In this document: positions 23,191-37,400 of the stretch, piece by piece
How the letters are laid out: the number at the start of each line of letters is the position of its first letter
Position numbering within the stretch: position 1 is the stretch's first letter
Source: Euptelea pleiosperma
Taxonomy: Eukaryota > Streptophyta > Magnoliopsida > Ranunculales > Eupteleaceae
NCBI GenBank assembly: GCA_035048495.1
Contig: CM068551.1
Coordinates: 9,735,248 to 9,799,247, forward strand
DNA length: 64,000 nt
Direction: 5' to 3'
Notes under the pieces: model-generated
Databases searched by the model: none
What the model was told of the DNA's origin: nothing
What the model saw: only the letters and a program-made list of their open reading frames with translations
Position numbers and translations under genes: made by a program

Positions 23191-26100
23191 TCAACTGGAT
23201 CTAACAGTCTCAATTGCAACAACTAGATCATCAAATTTGGCCCCTGTGACCTCTTTTACAATCTTGCTGTCCTTGAGGATCTTGAAAGTAGGGACCACCC
23301 TTATGCCTAGTTCCTTTGCCAATGGCTGCAAACAATGAACAGATCAAACTATGAAGGAGAGAAGAACCATGAGAGAGGAATTGGAAGGGAATTGAAATGA
23401 AATAGAAAGTAGAAACTACAGACCCTGTTTTCTTGGTTGCAATCGAGCTTCATAAAGATAACATCAATATACTTTCCCGACAGTTCTTGAAATTTTGGAG
23501 CCATCACCTTACAAGGACCACACCTTCACAGGTTAAAAACAAGCAGAAATTAGAGGAAGCCCACGAAATATGTATGCATGTATGCATACATTGCTGCTGA
23601 AGCTGACATACAATCCAAATCTGTAAGAATAAAAAGGGAAATTCTGACAAATTTGAGAAAAATTGAGATTGATACATGAATAACATAAGTGGATATTTAG
23701 TGATTAAACAGGAAATCCAAACTCATGAGTAACAAATCTAACAGATAGTGTTCCTAAAACCAAGAACATTGGCCAAGTTTTTCCAAGAGCTATAATCTTC
23801 TGTCTTCCAATCTGTGGTAAACTGTTGGAGCATGGAACCTTGCCTTCCATCACAGATGCACGAGCAACCCACATCCTCTCAATATTTCCCAATTATTCCA
23901 AGTTATTACATTGAGGATCTGACTTCGAGTTTGTTTTAATGTTTTCATTTTGTATTCTTCCATGTTCTTAACAGAGAGTTTTCAGTCAGTAGTCTTCCTT
24001 AGGGAGGATGGCAACACTACACAACATTTTCTATTTCCACCTACAAAACCTGTGCAATTATTTTGCTTCCAAATATATTGTGCTTGCTGCATGGTTCACG
24101 TGTCTCAACTAAGCAGCAGCTTAGTAATTTTATCTTTTCCCTAGCCACATCGCAATAGAGCATGAAAATGCACCCTTTCCCCCATCAAACTCAAGGTAGA
24201 TTCAGTGAATAATCGCAAGACATTCTTCTGAGACAAAGAAACTGAACTCTCACCAGCCTATACATGTGAAACAACTCCAAAAGCTTTCATAACTGAAAAC
24301 AGTATCTATGTGAACTGGCCCATAGGGTTGCTCGAGACACTTGTGAGCATGGTTTTAAAACTTGGTCCTGGCTGAGACATAAAACCATGCTAGTGAGAGC
24401 ATTGAAGATGGTACAGGATGATAACAAACCTACCATATGATTCTTTATGAGGCAATAGATTACTACGAAAGTACGAAGTATATTGCACCTAGAGCTACAA
24501 AAGCAGTTGAAAAATGATAAGTGAAAAAGCAACTTCACAAGACTAGTTGCTGCAAGTTTTATCCAATGAGAATCTTCGATCTGAGTATGGGTGTACAAAA
24601 TGTCAAGGCATATATTGATGTCTAAGATATTATAAATTATAATTATAAGCCTTGGCAGTCATATTTACTTCCTTACAACCACACAATGGCATTAGAAGAG
24701 TCACCTTTCATCTGAGGTGTCTCACAAAACAATCTAACATCTTCAGACTTTCTAGGCCCGCTTCCCCCTATCCTTATGTTTGGGAGCAGGATCCACCAAC
24801 AACAACCAGTTTTGTGGTCCAACAAAGCATCAGACTCAAGGGGAGGGCAGAGGACATTCCTTTTCTTGTCTCGCATGTGGATGATTCGATCTTGATGGGG
24901 TAAATGATGAGTTGTTGCCTTTTTTTTTGCTAGGGACGCTGGTTGGCAATGATTGAGTGCATGCACTCCAACATGGCAAAATTTACATCAATTGGAGTGG
25001 AGATAAAATGCTTCTTGATGAGGCAGGGAATTATGGAGAATTTTGAATGGTGCGGAAGGTGAACCAGAGGATGTGGTGCAGTGTAGAAGATGGCCCACCT
25101 GGGCAGAGGAAAACAACTTGACACAAATAAACACTTCCTGAAAGTACAGATAGCCCATGGAAGTGTCAGAGTGCCAGGGGTAACCCTAATCACCTTGTCA
25201 ACAAATTCAAGGCAGATCAACTACTGAGCTGACGAGGCTGCTACTTATGAGCTCTCAGAATTAATCCTTCACTTGTTCGGAATTACCAGAATTGATGACA
25301 ACCTTGTTTAATGCTGGCCAGTTGATTCGCAAAACACTTTCTAGAGATCTTGTTCATCAAGTTACTAATTCAAGGAACTTGAGAACACTTAGTGTAATAT
25401 TGCTTCCTTCAATTTCATTCTTTCTTGTTCAAGTACTCATAGAATTTGACTAGCAAACTGATCCTCAACTGTTATTGTTGGGGGTCGATTTGTCTATCAG
25501 CCACAACCTTTTGTGTTATGTTCCTAATGTAACAGCTAATACTCTTTCTGTTAGCAATCTCACTAAATTCCATAATTAATCCGTTGTTTTTTCCATCTCA
25601 TTGAATCTTCCTTGACTTGAGATATGGAGGATGGTTGGTGGGGTGTGTGAATCCAATAAACTTTATATTCTGGCACAATATATGTTGTTCCTACAGAGCT
25701 TTTCCATGTAAAAACAAAACAAAAAGAGGTGTTGCTAGCATTCTCGCCTTCTCAGTCGGTCATTGACGTAGTGATTTGCAATGGGAAGTTCGTTTACTTG
25801 CAAACAGTTTCATTTTGTTTACCTTCCAAGTTTAAAAACTAATAAAACTTGTTTCCATTTTATATTATTCATTATCTCGTGTAGAGGCCTTTGCCTGCGG
25901 TTTCCATTGCAGTTTGTTGTATTTAATTTCTTTAAATTATGACAGAATAAAGGGTTCATATCAAAATGCCTAAATGAAATCTTCAGAAAAGGTAGCTCCA
26001 TTCTGTGAGTGCCTGTCTGGGCTGGCAAGAGATTCAAATAGCACAAATTGAGATGGTAGAAACGTCGATGGCAGAAAAACAGCCCCCGACAATTGCACCA

Positions 26101-29100
26101 ATGCTATTTGGGGGCCTTGTTGGGCATGCGCAAATTTCAAGGTGTATGAGGGACATTGTCATGCAAATGTGTTTTAGGTCATTCGAAATGTGGCCAAAGA
26201 CTTGTCATAATGATCCAAACTAAATTCAGAGAGTATCAAAGCCTCTAGTAGGCCATGGTTCAAAACCTCATTCTCCCATTCTAGTAGTGTGTAGAAACAT
26301 GGGGGAATGTATCGTCTCGTGCAAAAACCTAATTTAAATATTAAAATTGGTTTAAAAGATTATTTTTATGGTTCTCTTTTATAAAACATAAAATGCTAAA
26401 AAACATATGACAGCCTAATTAATCTTATCTAGACATATGATGTTTTTTTTCCATTTTCTTGTTCTATCTCATTTTGTCTTAGTCGAGAGATGTCTCATTC
26501 CATCAGCTTACCGAGACAATGAAATGGAACACTATTTTAAACTTTGTCATTGGCTAAATTCGAGAAAAATGGGTTAGATTCTTGAACCAAATATCCACTT
26601 ACTCCTAAGTAGAATGGCGGCCACCAAGAGAAAGAAACGACACTAGAGATCACTTGAGCTTGGTATACATGTTGGTGAACTCAGCTTCTCAATAACTTTG
26701 CTCTTGGACATCCATTTCGGGTTTTTTTTGGCTCATTGGAAAGATCTCTCCAATGCCTACAATAGTTATTTCTGAAGACTACGAAAGATTGTCATTTTGA
26801 AGTGCAAAATGACGCTGAAATTTCAGTGATGAATTTAGAACAATTTTAAATTTTTTAATAATTTTTTGTCTTAGTTTTGAAATGACTCAATGTTAGTTTG
26901 GTCTCTTTATGTAATTCCTTATGGAATTGTGGGACAGCTAAGGTAGTTTGAGACATTGTCACCCAAACGTATTCTTGCCATGAAAGTGTATCTTGTATCT
27001 ATCAACTTTACCATCAGATTTCTCATTTTTCTCAGGGGATGAGCTTCTTTTTTATCGATAAAATCAGGGGATGAGCTTCTTAGTGACTATTCTTGCCCTT
27101 AGTGGCTATTTTGCTTCTTTACTAACTTTATGGGATGAGCTTGACTCCTATGAGCCAATCGGTTTATATTTTCCTTGTGATGAGAAGCAACACTATAGAT
27201 TGAAGAGCGCCGTGTGTTCGAGCTTCTTGTAGGTTTGAGGTATGAGTACAAGTCTACTAGAAATATGTATATGATAACACTCCCCCTCAAGTTGGTGCAT
27301 TGATATCTCTCATGCCCAACTTGAACAAACATTTATGGAGTTGCCAGCTTGGAACTCCCTTCGTGAAGACATCTGCAACCTGTTCATCAGTCTTCACAAA
27401 TGGGGTGCACACTGCTTCAGAGACAATCTTCTCCCTAATGAAGTCCTGGTCCACCTCAATGTGTTTGGAATGATCATGCTGCACGGGATTGTAAGCAATA
27501 CTGATGGTGCCTTGTTGTCACAATACAAGCTCACAGACCCTGATACTGGGAAACCAAGTTCAGCAACCAACACCTTCAACCAGAGCATCTCGCACAAGCC
27601 ATGTGTCATTGCTCTGAATTCGGCCTCTACACTAGATCTGGCGACAACGGGTTGCTTTTTGCTTCTCCAAGTGACCAAATTGCCTCCAACAAAGGTGCAA
27701 TATCCAGAAGTAGATCTCCGATCATCTTTGGCCCCTGCCCAGTCGACATCGGTATACGCTTCTATACGCATGTAGCCATTCTTCTAAAATAGAAGACCTC
27801 TACCAGGAGCTGACTTGAGATATCTCAAGATCCGATGTGCTGCCTCGAGATGAACATCTCTGGGTGAGTGCATATACTGACTAATCACACTCACTGCATA
27901 GGCAATGTCAGGTCGAGTCATGGAGAGATAGATCAATCGCCCAACTAGCCTCTGAAAGCTCCCTACATCCTATAGTAGCTCACCACTGACATCTGTTAAC
28001 TGGTGATTCTGCTCTATAGGAGTGTCCACTGGTTTGGTATCCAATCTGCCTGAGTCTTGTAACAAGTCTAAGACATACTTCCTCTGAGAGATGAAGATCC
28101 CTTGACTAGATCTTGCAACTTCGATGCCTAGGAAGTATTTGAGAGGTCCTAAATCTTTGGTTTCAAACTCCTCTGCTAACTGGCACTTCAGCTTAGCTAC
28201 CTCTTCTGCATCATTTCCTGTGAGAATGATGTCATCAACATAAACAATGAGGGCAGTGGTGTTCTTCCCTTGATGCTTCAAAAATAGGGTGTGATCGGCC
28301 TGACTTTGAGTATAACCTAGCCCTTTTATAGCTAGGGTAAATCTCTCGAACCATGCCTTTGGAGATTGTTTAAGCTCATAGAGAGCTTTCTTCAGTCGAC
28401 ACACCTTGCTACTATTTCCTGGTGGAGTGAATCCAGGAGGGGGAACCATATACACTTCTTCATGTAGGTCCCCATGAAGAAAGGCATTCTTCACATCTAG
28501 CTGATGCATAGGCCACTCTTGGTTTGCTGCCAAAGACAACAACACCCTAATGGAGTTCATCTTTGCCACAGGTGCAAAGGTCTCCACATAGTCAATCCCA
28601 TAGGTCTAGGTGTACCCCTTGGCTACTAATCTCGCCTTGTACTTCTCAACTGACCCGTCTGTCTTGTACTTGACTGTGAACACCCATCTGCAACCCATAG
28701 GTTTCTTGCCTCTTGGCAGGTCAACAAGATCCCATGTCTCATTCTTGTCCAGAGCTCTCATTTCCTCTATCATAGTAGCTTTCCATCTTGGTTGAGCCAG
28801 CCCTTCTGCCACTGAAGAGGGTACAAGAATGGTGGAAAGGGACGTGATAAAGGCTTTATAGGAGGGGGACAAGGCATCATAGGAGACAAAGTGGTTGAGA
28901 GGATGCTGAGTGCAGCTTCTGACTCCTTTTCTTAAAGCAATGGGAAGATCAGAAGCATCGGTAGAAGAAGAAATGACAGGTATAGAGAGGGAAGGAGAAT
29001 TACCTCGATTCGAGGATGGTACCACTGGTACAGGATCAGCTGTGACTTTCTCCCTTCTGCGATAGACGATGAGCTCCTTCTGAGCACCGGGAGCACTATC

Positions 29101-32100
29101 AGCCTTAGTAGCAGGTAGAATAGTTTGAGACCTCTCAAGCTAAAGATAGGGAGGAGAGAGTAATATAGCAAGAAGAGGAACATCCTCACACCTCTCTTCA
29201 CTACTATTCTCCCCCTGAAGAGAGGCGGAGAAAAAAGGTAGATCCTCTCTAAAGGTAACATCCATGGATACAAACTTCTTCCCTGTAGAAGGATGGTAAC
29301 ACTTATACCCTTTATGGGAATAAGAGTAATCCAGAAATACACATTTAAGTGCTTTGGGATCAAGTTTGATACGATGAGGACCAAGGATGTGTACATAGCA
29401 TACACACCCAAAGATACGAGGAGGGATTGTGAGTAAGGAAGCATCAGGAGTAAGAACCTGTAGAGGAGACTTGAAGTTGAGAACACGAGAAGGCATTCTG
29501 TTAGTTAAATAAGCAGCAGTTAAAAATGCATCCGACCAATAGGATTTGGAGACTTTAGAGCCGATCAGAAGAGATCAAGCCACTTCAGTCAGATGTCGCA
29601 TCTTTCTTTCAGCTACACCATTTTGTTGAGGGGTGTAACTACAAGAGTTTTTGTGACAAATCCCATGGTCTAAAAAGTATTGCTGGAGCCCTCCATACTT
29701 ATACTCTCCACCCTGGTCAGAACGAAGGACCTTGATGGAGGCACCATACTAAGTGAGGATCATCTTATGAAAACCCTTAAAGATGGTATGAACCTCATCT
29801 TTGGTTTTCATAAGATAAACCCATGTACATCGAGAATAGTCATCAACAAAAGTAACAAAGTAGCGGAAGCCAAAAATAGAAGTCACAGGGGAAGGACCCC
29901 CCACACATCAGAATGTACGAGATCAAAGGAAACATAAGTTCGATTACCTCTTGAAGGATAAGTAGATCGACAATGTTTCGAGCAAGGAACTAAATTTCGG
30001 TTTCGAGGTTTATTTCGACCAGTCTAAAAATGGAAATATTTCGACCAGTGTGGAAATAATACATTTTTCGTGGAAATGATGGAAATAATGCGGAAATGAT
30101 GGAAATATTGTGGAAATGTTTGTGGAAAGTTTGGGAAATGATGAAACAAGCATAAAACACACTTATAAGCTTTCAAACAATAATATACAATCATACATAG
30201 TGTGGAAATGAATAACCATAATGGTCTATAATATGTCGCTTAATTAGTTAAGGTTTAATTTAATTATATAACTATTATTTAATTGCTAATTATACAAAAG
30301 TCATAAAGTAATATATTAACAAATCCTTACTTACATTAATTTCTTAACATTATATGTAATTTTAGAAAACCTATTTACTATTAACTTATAACATTTATTT
30401 AATTTTTTGAACGTTTAATTTTTTATTTGAAAAAAAAAAATTTAGGGTTAATTTTTTTTGAATTTTTGTTAACCTGACCAACTTGTAGAACGGGCTAAGT
30501 TATGCAACATATAATCAATTTATGCACAATCATGGATGTTTAGGGTAAAAACCAATGAAATTGGAGTTTTTTCCAAATTCCAAATTTTCACGCTAAACGA
30601 TCTTCAATCCGTGTACAAATCTAGTGTAAATGCATCATAGATTCATAAATTTAATGAATTTACACCTAACCTATTTATTTGTAGCAAGAAATTTTATCCT
30701 ACGTATATTTTGAATTTGAAAAAACTCCCAAACGAGATTTGATTCTTCCTCACGATCAATCTACGAACTAAAAAATCTACAATGGATTGATCTTTTGTAT
30801 AAACAAAATGTATGGAAATGGGTTAAATGGATCAAATATGAGATTTATAGCGGTTTTGAGCTCAAATGAGATGTTTCCTACCTACGATTGAAATGTTTCC
30901 ATACATGTCGAAACATTTCAATCGAAATAATACATATTTACATTACCAATTGATCGAAATTTACTGTTCACGCGAAATATTTCGACATGAATGGAAATAT
31001 TTCGGGAAATTTAACATTATTTCGACGTAAGTATTATTTCCTGTCGGTAACCTAGAAAATGGAAATCTTTCGCGAAATATTTCGATAATTTCGTGAAATT
31101 TATTTCCTTGGTTTCGAGAGCTCACATGTCTCACAATACAAGTCAGATAACAAGACAGAAGTAAATAAAGCGGGAAATAACAGTTTGAGGTACTGAAAAG
31201 AGACATGCCCCAGACGGGCATGCCAACATAAAATAGAAGCTATCCTATTCCTATTACTACTAGAGGACTGCAGTGTGGTGAGCTCAGAAGGTCGTCCATC
31301 AAGAAGGTATAGCCCATCAGCTTCATGTCCAGTGCCAATCGTCATCCTCGTCTCGAGGTCCTGAAAAACACAATATGAAGGAAAGAAAGTCACACTGCAG
31401 TTCAATGATTTAGTAAGAGCGCCAACAAATAATAGGTTAGATGTGAAATTTGGGACATGTAAAACGGATGCAAGTGGAAGCTGGGGAGAGGGAAGGACAG
31501 CTCATTTCCCAGAGACAGAAAATAGAGTACCATCTGCAGTTCTAACCTTATCGCGGCCAGAACAAAAAGATAACTTGAAAATAAAGAAGACATACCCGTC
31601 ATGTGTTCCGAAGCTCCTGAATCAATGATCCATAGAGGATTGGGAGGGGAAATGGACACATGATGTGTAGATCTGATGATACCTGACTGAGCGAAGGAGG
31701 AGGTGGCAAAAGGACCAAACCCTGTAAAAGGATAAGAAGAGAGAAGAGAGAAAGGATGTCTTGTGATTAGGTCACAATAACTCCATAATCTTATTTTGTG
31801 TAAAAAGGAATACAAAAAGACAAATATATCCCTCAAGGGTAATACATGAAATATACGTAGAAATACGTATATGATAACAATATACGTAGAAATACGTATA
31901 TGATAACAAAGCCTAGGTGGTAGCAACTTTTCTACGATTTTAAGGGTGAGGTAGGGCTGGTTCCAGAAGAGGTAAGCCCAATCTACTCTCTTCTGGTGTT
32001 GCAATATTTCAGGAGCGCAAAGAGAGGAAGTCTGTGAGGTGGGCGAATGAAGTAGAGGAGCAACAAAGCCCAACAGATGCAGGGGAGATTAAGATCCCAG

Positions 32101-34405
32101 GGTTAGTAGATACGAAGGACCTCTGCCCCGCTATTTGTCCAGTAGTCGATAGAGGTATTTTGGTGATCTGGAATCAAAACAAGGTTAAAGTGGTGGACTC
32201 TTTCATAAGTGAGTTTTCAATTTCAGTTGTTGGAAGTTGCTTTGATGATCTAAGTATTGGGTTCTACCAAGGGTGTACGGTCCTACTAACAAAAGACTTC
32301 GATTTGACTTCTGGAAGGAACTCGACTTGAATCGGGGTAGTAGCTTTTCTGTGGTGCATTGGTGGCGATTTCAATGTAATTCGAGGAGGGAGTCGGGTGA
32401 CTTAGGTGCATGAAAGATTTTGCAACCTTCGTGAGCATACATGGTCTTAAGGATCTCCCTCTCAAAGAAGCCAAGTATACGTGATCCAATAACAAGGATA
32501 GGCCGACAGTGTCCAAACTTGACAAATATTTGAGAACTATTGTGTTCAAATATTAAGAAGCCCTTTGAAACCGGCTTCAGATCATAACCAAGTGTTGCTA
32601 GGTAGGGTGTGAAAGTATGATAAGATGTCCCTGTCCTTTAGATTCAAAACTACGTGGTTGAAAGAGCCAAATTTCTATGGTCTTGTGGCAGATTGGTGGG
32701 AATCGTTCCAATATTCAGGCAAGGCAAGCTTCGTCTTTAGGCAAAAGATGAAACCTTTGAAAACTTAAAAGAGAGGAATAAGGATTTTTTTCGAGAGGAT
32801 GGAAAAGAAAATGGGTGTACTTCTTGAAGAAATAGCCGTTATTGACAGTATAAAAGAAAGTGGTGCGTTATTAGAGGATGAGGGGAGGAGGAGAGTTGAA
32901 GTTAAGAAAAAAATCCTTAAATGGGCGCGGTTGGAAGAAATAAGTTGGCGCCAGAAGTTGATGGTGAGGTGACTTAAGGATGGGGATAGAAATACCAAGT
33001 TTTTTACCAAATTGCAGATGCTACAAGAATGAACAATAGCATATCTAGACTGTGGGTTGAAGGATCTTTAATCGTGGAGGAAGAAGAAATTAGGGAAAAC
33101 ATTGTGCAGTATTATTCTAGTTTGTATTCTGAGCCCAGTTACATCAGCTCTATGGTTATTGTATCAATCATGAGCAGAGCGATTGGTTGGAGAGACCTTT
33201 CGAAGAGGGAGAAATACAGGGCGCGCTATTAAGGAACTTGGTGGTGATCGAGCACCTGGTCTGGATGGGTTTACGCTTGCATTTTTCAAGCATTGTTGGG
33301 ACATTATTGAAGGGGATTTCATGCGAGTTGTTGAGGAGTTTGAGGCGGAAGCATATCTTGATCGAGGTTCCAATAGTACCTTCATAACTCTCATACCCAA
33401 TAAAGAAGGGGCGGAGTTTTTGAGAGATTATCGTCCCATTAATCTTGTTGGGAGTGATATTCGCTCAAAAGTGCTTATTTTAAGCAATTATCCTTTTAGC
33501 GTTATTGCATTCTCCTACGTAAAATACTCTATTTACCTACTTTTCTACGTAAGAGTCTCTTGTGTTGCGTAGAACACTTTTCTGGACGAAATGGTATATT
33601 TGCATGCATTAAACACATTTTCGGAAGTCTAGACATGTAGTCATTCTGATAGAGTCTCATTACGCGCTTCTTCTGTCGCAGGAAACCCCGATGAGACAAT
33701 TCTCGAGACTTGCGAGCCCACATCGATCAGGAAAGCCCATTATCAAAGCTTAAAGAGCCCACATGCTATGACTAAAAGATATGGGCCAACTGTGAGGACC
33801 AAAAAAGCCGGCCCAAAGAATGAAGAGAGCAGGAGAGCCAATGACCAAGAGACGGACCAAAGCGTTTAAAGCCACATGAGTCAGCAAGGAATGATAGTCG
33901 ACTCTACTGGAGAAGCGTGAGGATGGTCACAGTGAAGACCAGGGTTCCAGACCCTCCGCCAGTGCTTTTTTCCATTTTTTTGATACTTTTTCTCTCATAT
34001 CTTCTTATTCTCTCTCTCTCTTCATCCCTCGGTCCTCGAATCTACTGACCTAACCCCAGAACTCCTGCCCATCAGCTCTATCTCATCTCCCTTAGCTTTC
34101 TGACCGTTGGATCTTCCATCGGACCGTTGGATCTTCAATCGGACCGTTGGATCTCTCTAAATCCATCGATCTACTAATCTGGGTCCCAAGCAAGTCACCA
34201 TCCATCCGATCGCCATCAAACTGTCTGTCACATCATCTTGTGAGACGATAGACATCATCAATCCATGCGGGCCAGTAGCCGGGCCCATCTTCATCGACCC
34301 GCTGTCCGACCAGTTAGTGGACCCCGCGAATTTCAAAATAATTTTAATTAAATGGGGGGTCCACTAATTGGGGAGATTCCCCATAAAAAAGTAGTGTTTT
34401 ACTTA

Positions 34406-34444
<39 letters not shown>

Positions 34445-37400
34445 TTCTTATTTTTTTATTTTCAAAAACCCCCTATTTCCATTAAAGGAAATAGGGAAGC
34501 TTTAAAAAGGGGGAAGGAGGGGGACGAACCCGAATTTCCAAACCCTAATCCTCCTCTAATCCCCTCCTTTCTCTCCCAAAACCTTCCCTTGCCGTTCTTC
34601 CTCCTCCTCTTCCCTTCTCCTTCTTCTTCTTCACCTTCTTCTTCGTCATTGCTTCTCGCCGGAGTTGCAGAACTCCGGCCAGCTGCAACTCCTTCCTTAT
34701 TCCCCATCCACCATCTTTCTCCTCTCTTTCTCTTTCACGCTACAACCCATCCACGAAGACCACTCTCGTCGCCATTTTCTCCTCCTCTCCACGGTGCTGC
34801 TGCACCGCCTGAAATTCCCTTCATCTTCAAGCCGTTAAACTCCACTTTCACGGTTTTCACAATCGTGAGAACCCACTGTTTGGACCGCATCCTCCTCAGC
34901 AGGTGCCCTTCATCTCATCACGATCACCACCGCCCCCTCCTTTGCTGCTACTACACGTTGGTGCTGTTGTGAACCACCGTCTTCACCAAGTCGGCCAGCA
35001 CACCACGTGCACCCACCATCAAAATTGACGAACCTGCAACTCCGGTAGCTGCAGCTTTCACCGCCCCCTCTTCTATCAAAAAAATAAAATAAAATAAAAA
35101 AAAGAAAAGGAAGGAAAAGAAGAGAAGGGCAGGGGCTTGGTTATCCATAACCGTTGGATCCCCCTCCACCATTGCAGCCTGCTGCCACCACCATCGATCA
35201 CCACCACGTTTTCTCCTCCTTGGTCCCACTCCATTACCGTCTCCCCTTCCATCTCCTTCCCATCTCTCTCAAGACGCTGCCCCCATCTCTGCTACTCACG
35301 GTTTGGTTGTGTGCTTTGCCAAGATCCCGCATCTCCACCTCGCCTTCACGCCTTGGCCAACAGCCAACGGTTCAACACCACCATTCACTGCTGCATCACT
35401 TCTCCACTTACCAAACCGCCTGCAAATCCCTCTAACAGCAACGTCTTCATCCTCCTTGGAATCATAATCGCATCACCAGCAATCTCCGGTAAGTTTCAAA
35501 GGTGAAAAACTTTCTCTCTCTAGACCTTTCTAGCATCACTTTCTCTCTCCCCCATATTTTCTCTCTCTAGGATAGCCATCTTCGATATTTCTCTCTCTAC
35601 ATTTTCTCATTTCTCTCTCTAATTTTTATGGCTTTCTAGGTTATTTTTGAATTTAATTTGATTTTGTAAGACTCATTGAGGATGAATAAAATTATTATTT
35701 TTGCATTTGTTAGTTTACTTTTGTGTTTTTGGTTGTTTGTGGTAATTTCTCTCTCTAAAAATCACTAAGAATGTTTTAAATCCATCACCATTCTCACCTT
35801 TCCATGTTTTCTTGATAAAAATCCGTCATTTCATGTCTTTGAATTACGCACACTAACCCCGAGTGCGGACGATACCCGACACGAGCCACTGTACAACCCT
35901 GTGATTTTTGCAGGATTTGAGTGAACAAGATTCGGATAATTACAAATGTGTTGATTTTAGGGTCGTTCTCTCAACGACGGAAAAACCCTACTTTCAGGGA
36001 GCACCTATAAAATCATTTCTAAGGTGCTAGCTTCCATGATGAAATAGGTGTTGGGCTCAATTATCTCCCCGTTCTAAGGAGTTTTTATGAAGGGAAGACA
36101 GATGTTGGACGGTGTTTAGATTGCCAATGAATGTATCGATTCTAAAATAAGAGGGGAGGGAAGGTATTATGTGTAAGGCCAATATGGAAAAAGCGTTCGA
36201 TCATGTTAGTTGGGAATTTATGGAATAGATGTTCAAGAGGATGGGTTTTGGAGTAAAATGGAGTAGATTAAGGTGTATATCTCTTCGGCTACTTTTTTTA
36301 TTCTGGTGAATGGTTCTCTTGTTGTTTTTTCAAAAGTTCGAGGGGTTTGAGGCCAGGAGACCTTTTATCTCCCTTCTTGTTTGTTGTGGTGGTTGAAGTT
36401 CTTGGTAGAACGGCTAGCAAAGCAATTGAAGGAGTACTGGAAGGTTTTTGGGTTAGTAGCAATGGTCCAACGATCTCCAACCTTCAGTTTGTGGATGACA
36501 CCTTATTTTTTTCCAAGGCATCTCATAGCAATCTCAAATATTTGAGATGCTTCGAGGCTGTCTCAGGTCTTCGTATTAATCTTTCCAAGAGTGAGGTGTT
36601 TGGGATGGGTGAGTCCAAAATTTGAGAGGTTTGGCGAAGAATGTTGGTCGATTGCACCCCAAAAGAGGTACGAGGATTGGGCTTTAGGCATTTTTAAGAT
36701 ATGAATGCGTTGCTTCTTGGGAAGTGGTTGTGGAGATATGGAGAAGAGGAACAAAGTTTGTGGCGTAATGTGATTCACTGAAAATATGGGGTAAGTCAAG
36801 ATGGTTGGAACAATCACCCAGTTCTCTCATCTTATGGTGTTAGCATTTGGCGGGGCATTGTCAATATGCGTACAAAATTTGGTAAAGGTCTTCTCTTTGA
36901 GGTGGGAAGGGTAGATAAGGTTCGTTTTAGGGAAGACCCTTGGTGTCAAAGTTTTAAATTTTGATTTCGATAACCATTTCGGTGAGGTCAAAAACCGAAA
37001 TTTCGGCCAAAATTTCAGGCGAAATTTCCAAATTTCGATTTAAAAAGCTAAATTTCGATGATTTCGATACTCACCGAAACCGAACTTTCGGTGTTTCGGC
37101 CAAAATTTAAAACCTTGCTTGATGTGGTGTTGATTCTCTTCAAGATGTATTCCCTAATATGTACATTTTATCAAATCCCCAAGGACCTTTGGTTTAGGAT
37201 TGTATAGATAGAGGAGAGGATTTTGACTCTTGGAACTTTGGTTTTAGAAGAAACATTAATGATTGGGAGATTGATAGTCTGGCTTCTCTCTTGGTTCAGG
37301 TAGGCAATATCCCTTCTACGACCATGAAGTCGGATAGGAGGATTTGGAGGTGGGGAACCCAAGGGTTCATTTTCGGTTATATCTTTTTTCTTGCATTGTT

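Larger units (their letters stand above)
27256..31908 (-). mobile_element. Ty1-copia retrotransposon, rearranged, with short LTR
   Basis: On the minus strand a 186-bp 5' LTR (31723-31908, TGTTATCATATACGT...CTTTTACA) is followed directly by protease, integrase, reverse transcriptase and RNase H, then a polypurine tract TTGAGGGGGAG (27280-27290). About 22 bp of a 3' LTR remain (TGTTATCATATAC, from 27279). The primer binding site, leader and gag are missing. A 29-bp tandem duplication lies at the 5' LTR start (31851-31908). A hAT-type element (29983-31110) splits the integrase zinc-finger region. Confidence 0.8.

Noticed and set aside
24287..25220. Small frames in the thioredoxin f intron
   Set aside because: No conserved motifs, overlapping on both strands and without neighbouring splice-consistent exons.
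31402..32073. 223-residue minus-strand protein
   Set aside because: Only its C-terminal part (protease [10 protein letters not shown]) is real copia coding sequence. The rest is read through the LTR and into antisense LINE.
34352..35505. Reading frames of 206 and 122 residues in the solo LTR within the LINE
   Set aside because: Low-complexity translations of (AT)n and CT-rich LTR sequence. The frame crosses the TA microsatellite.
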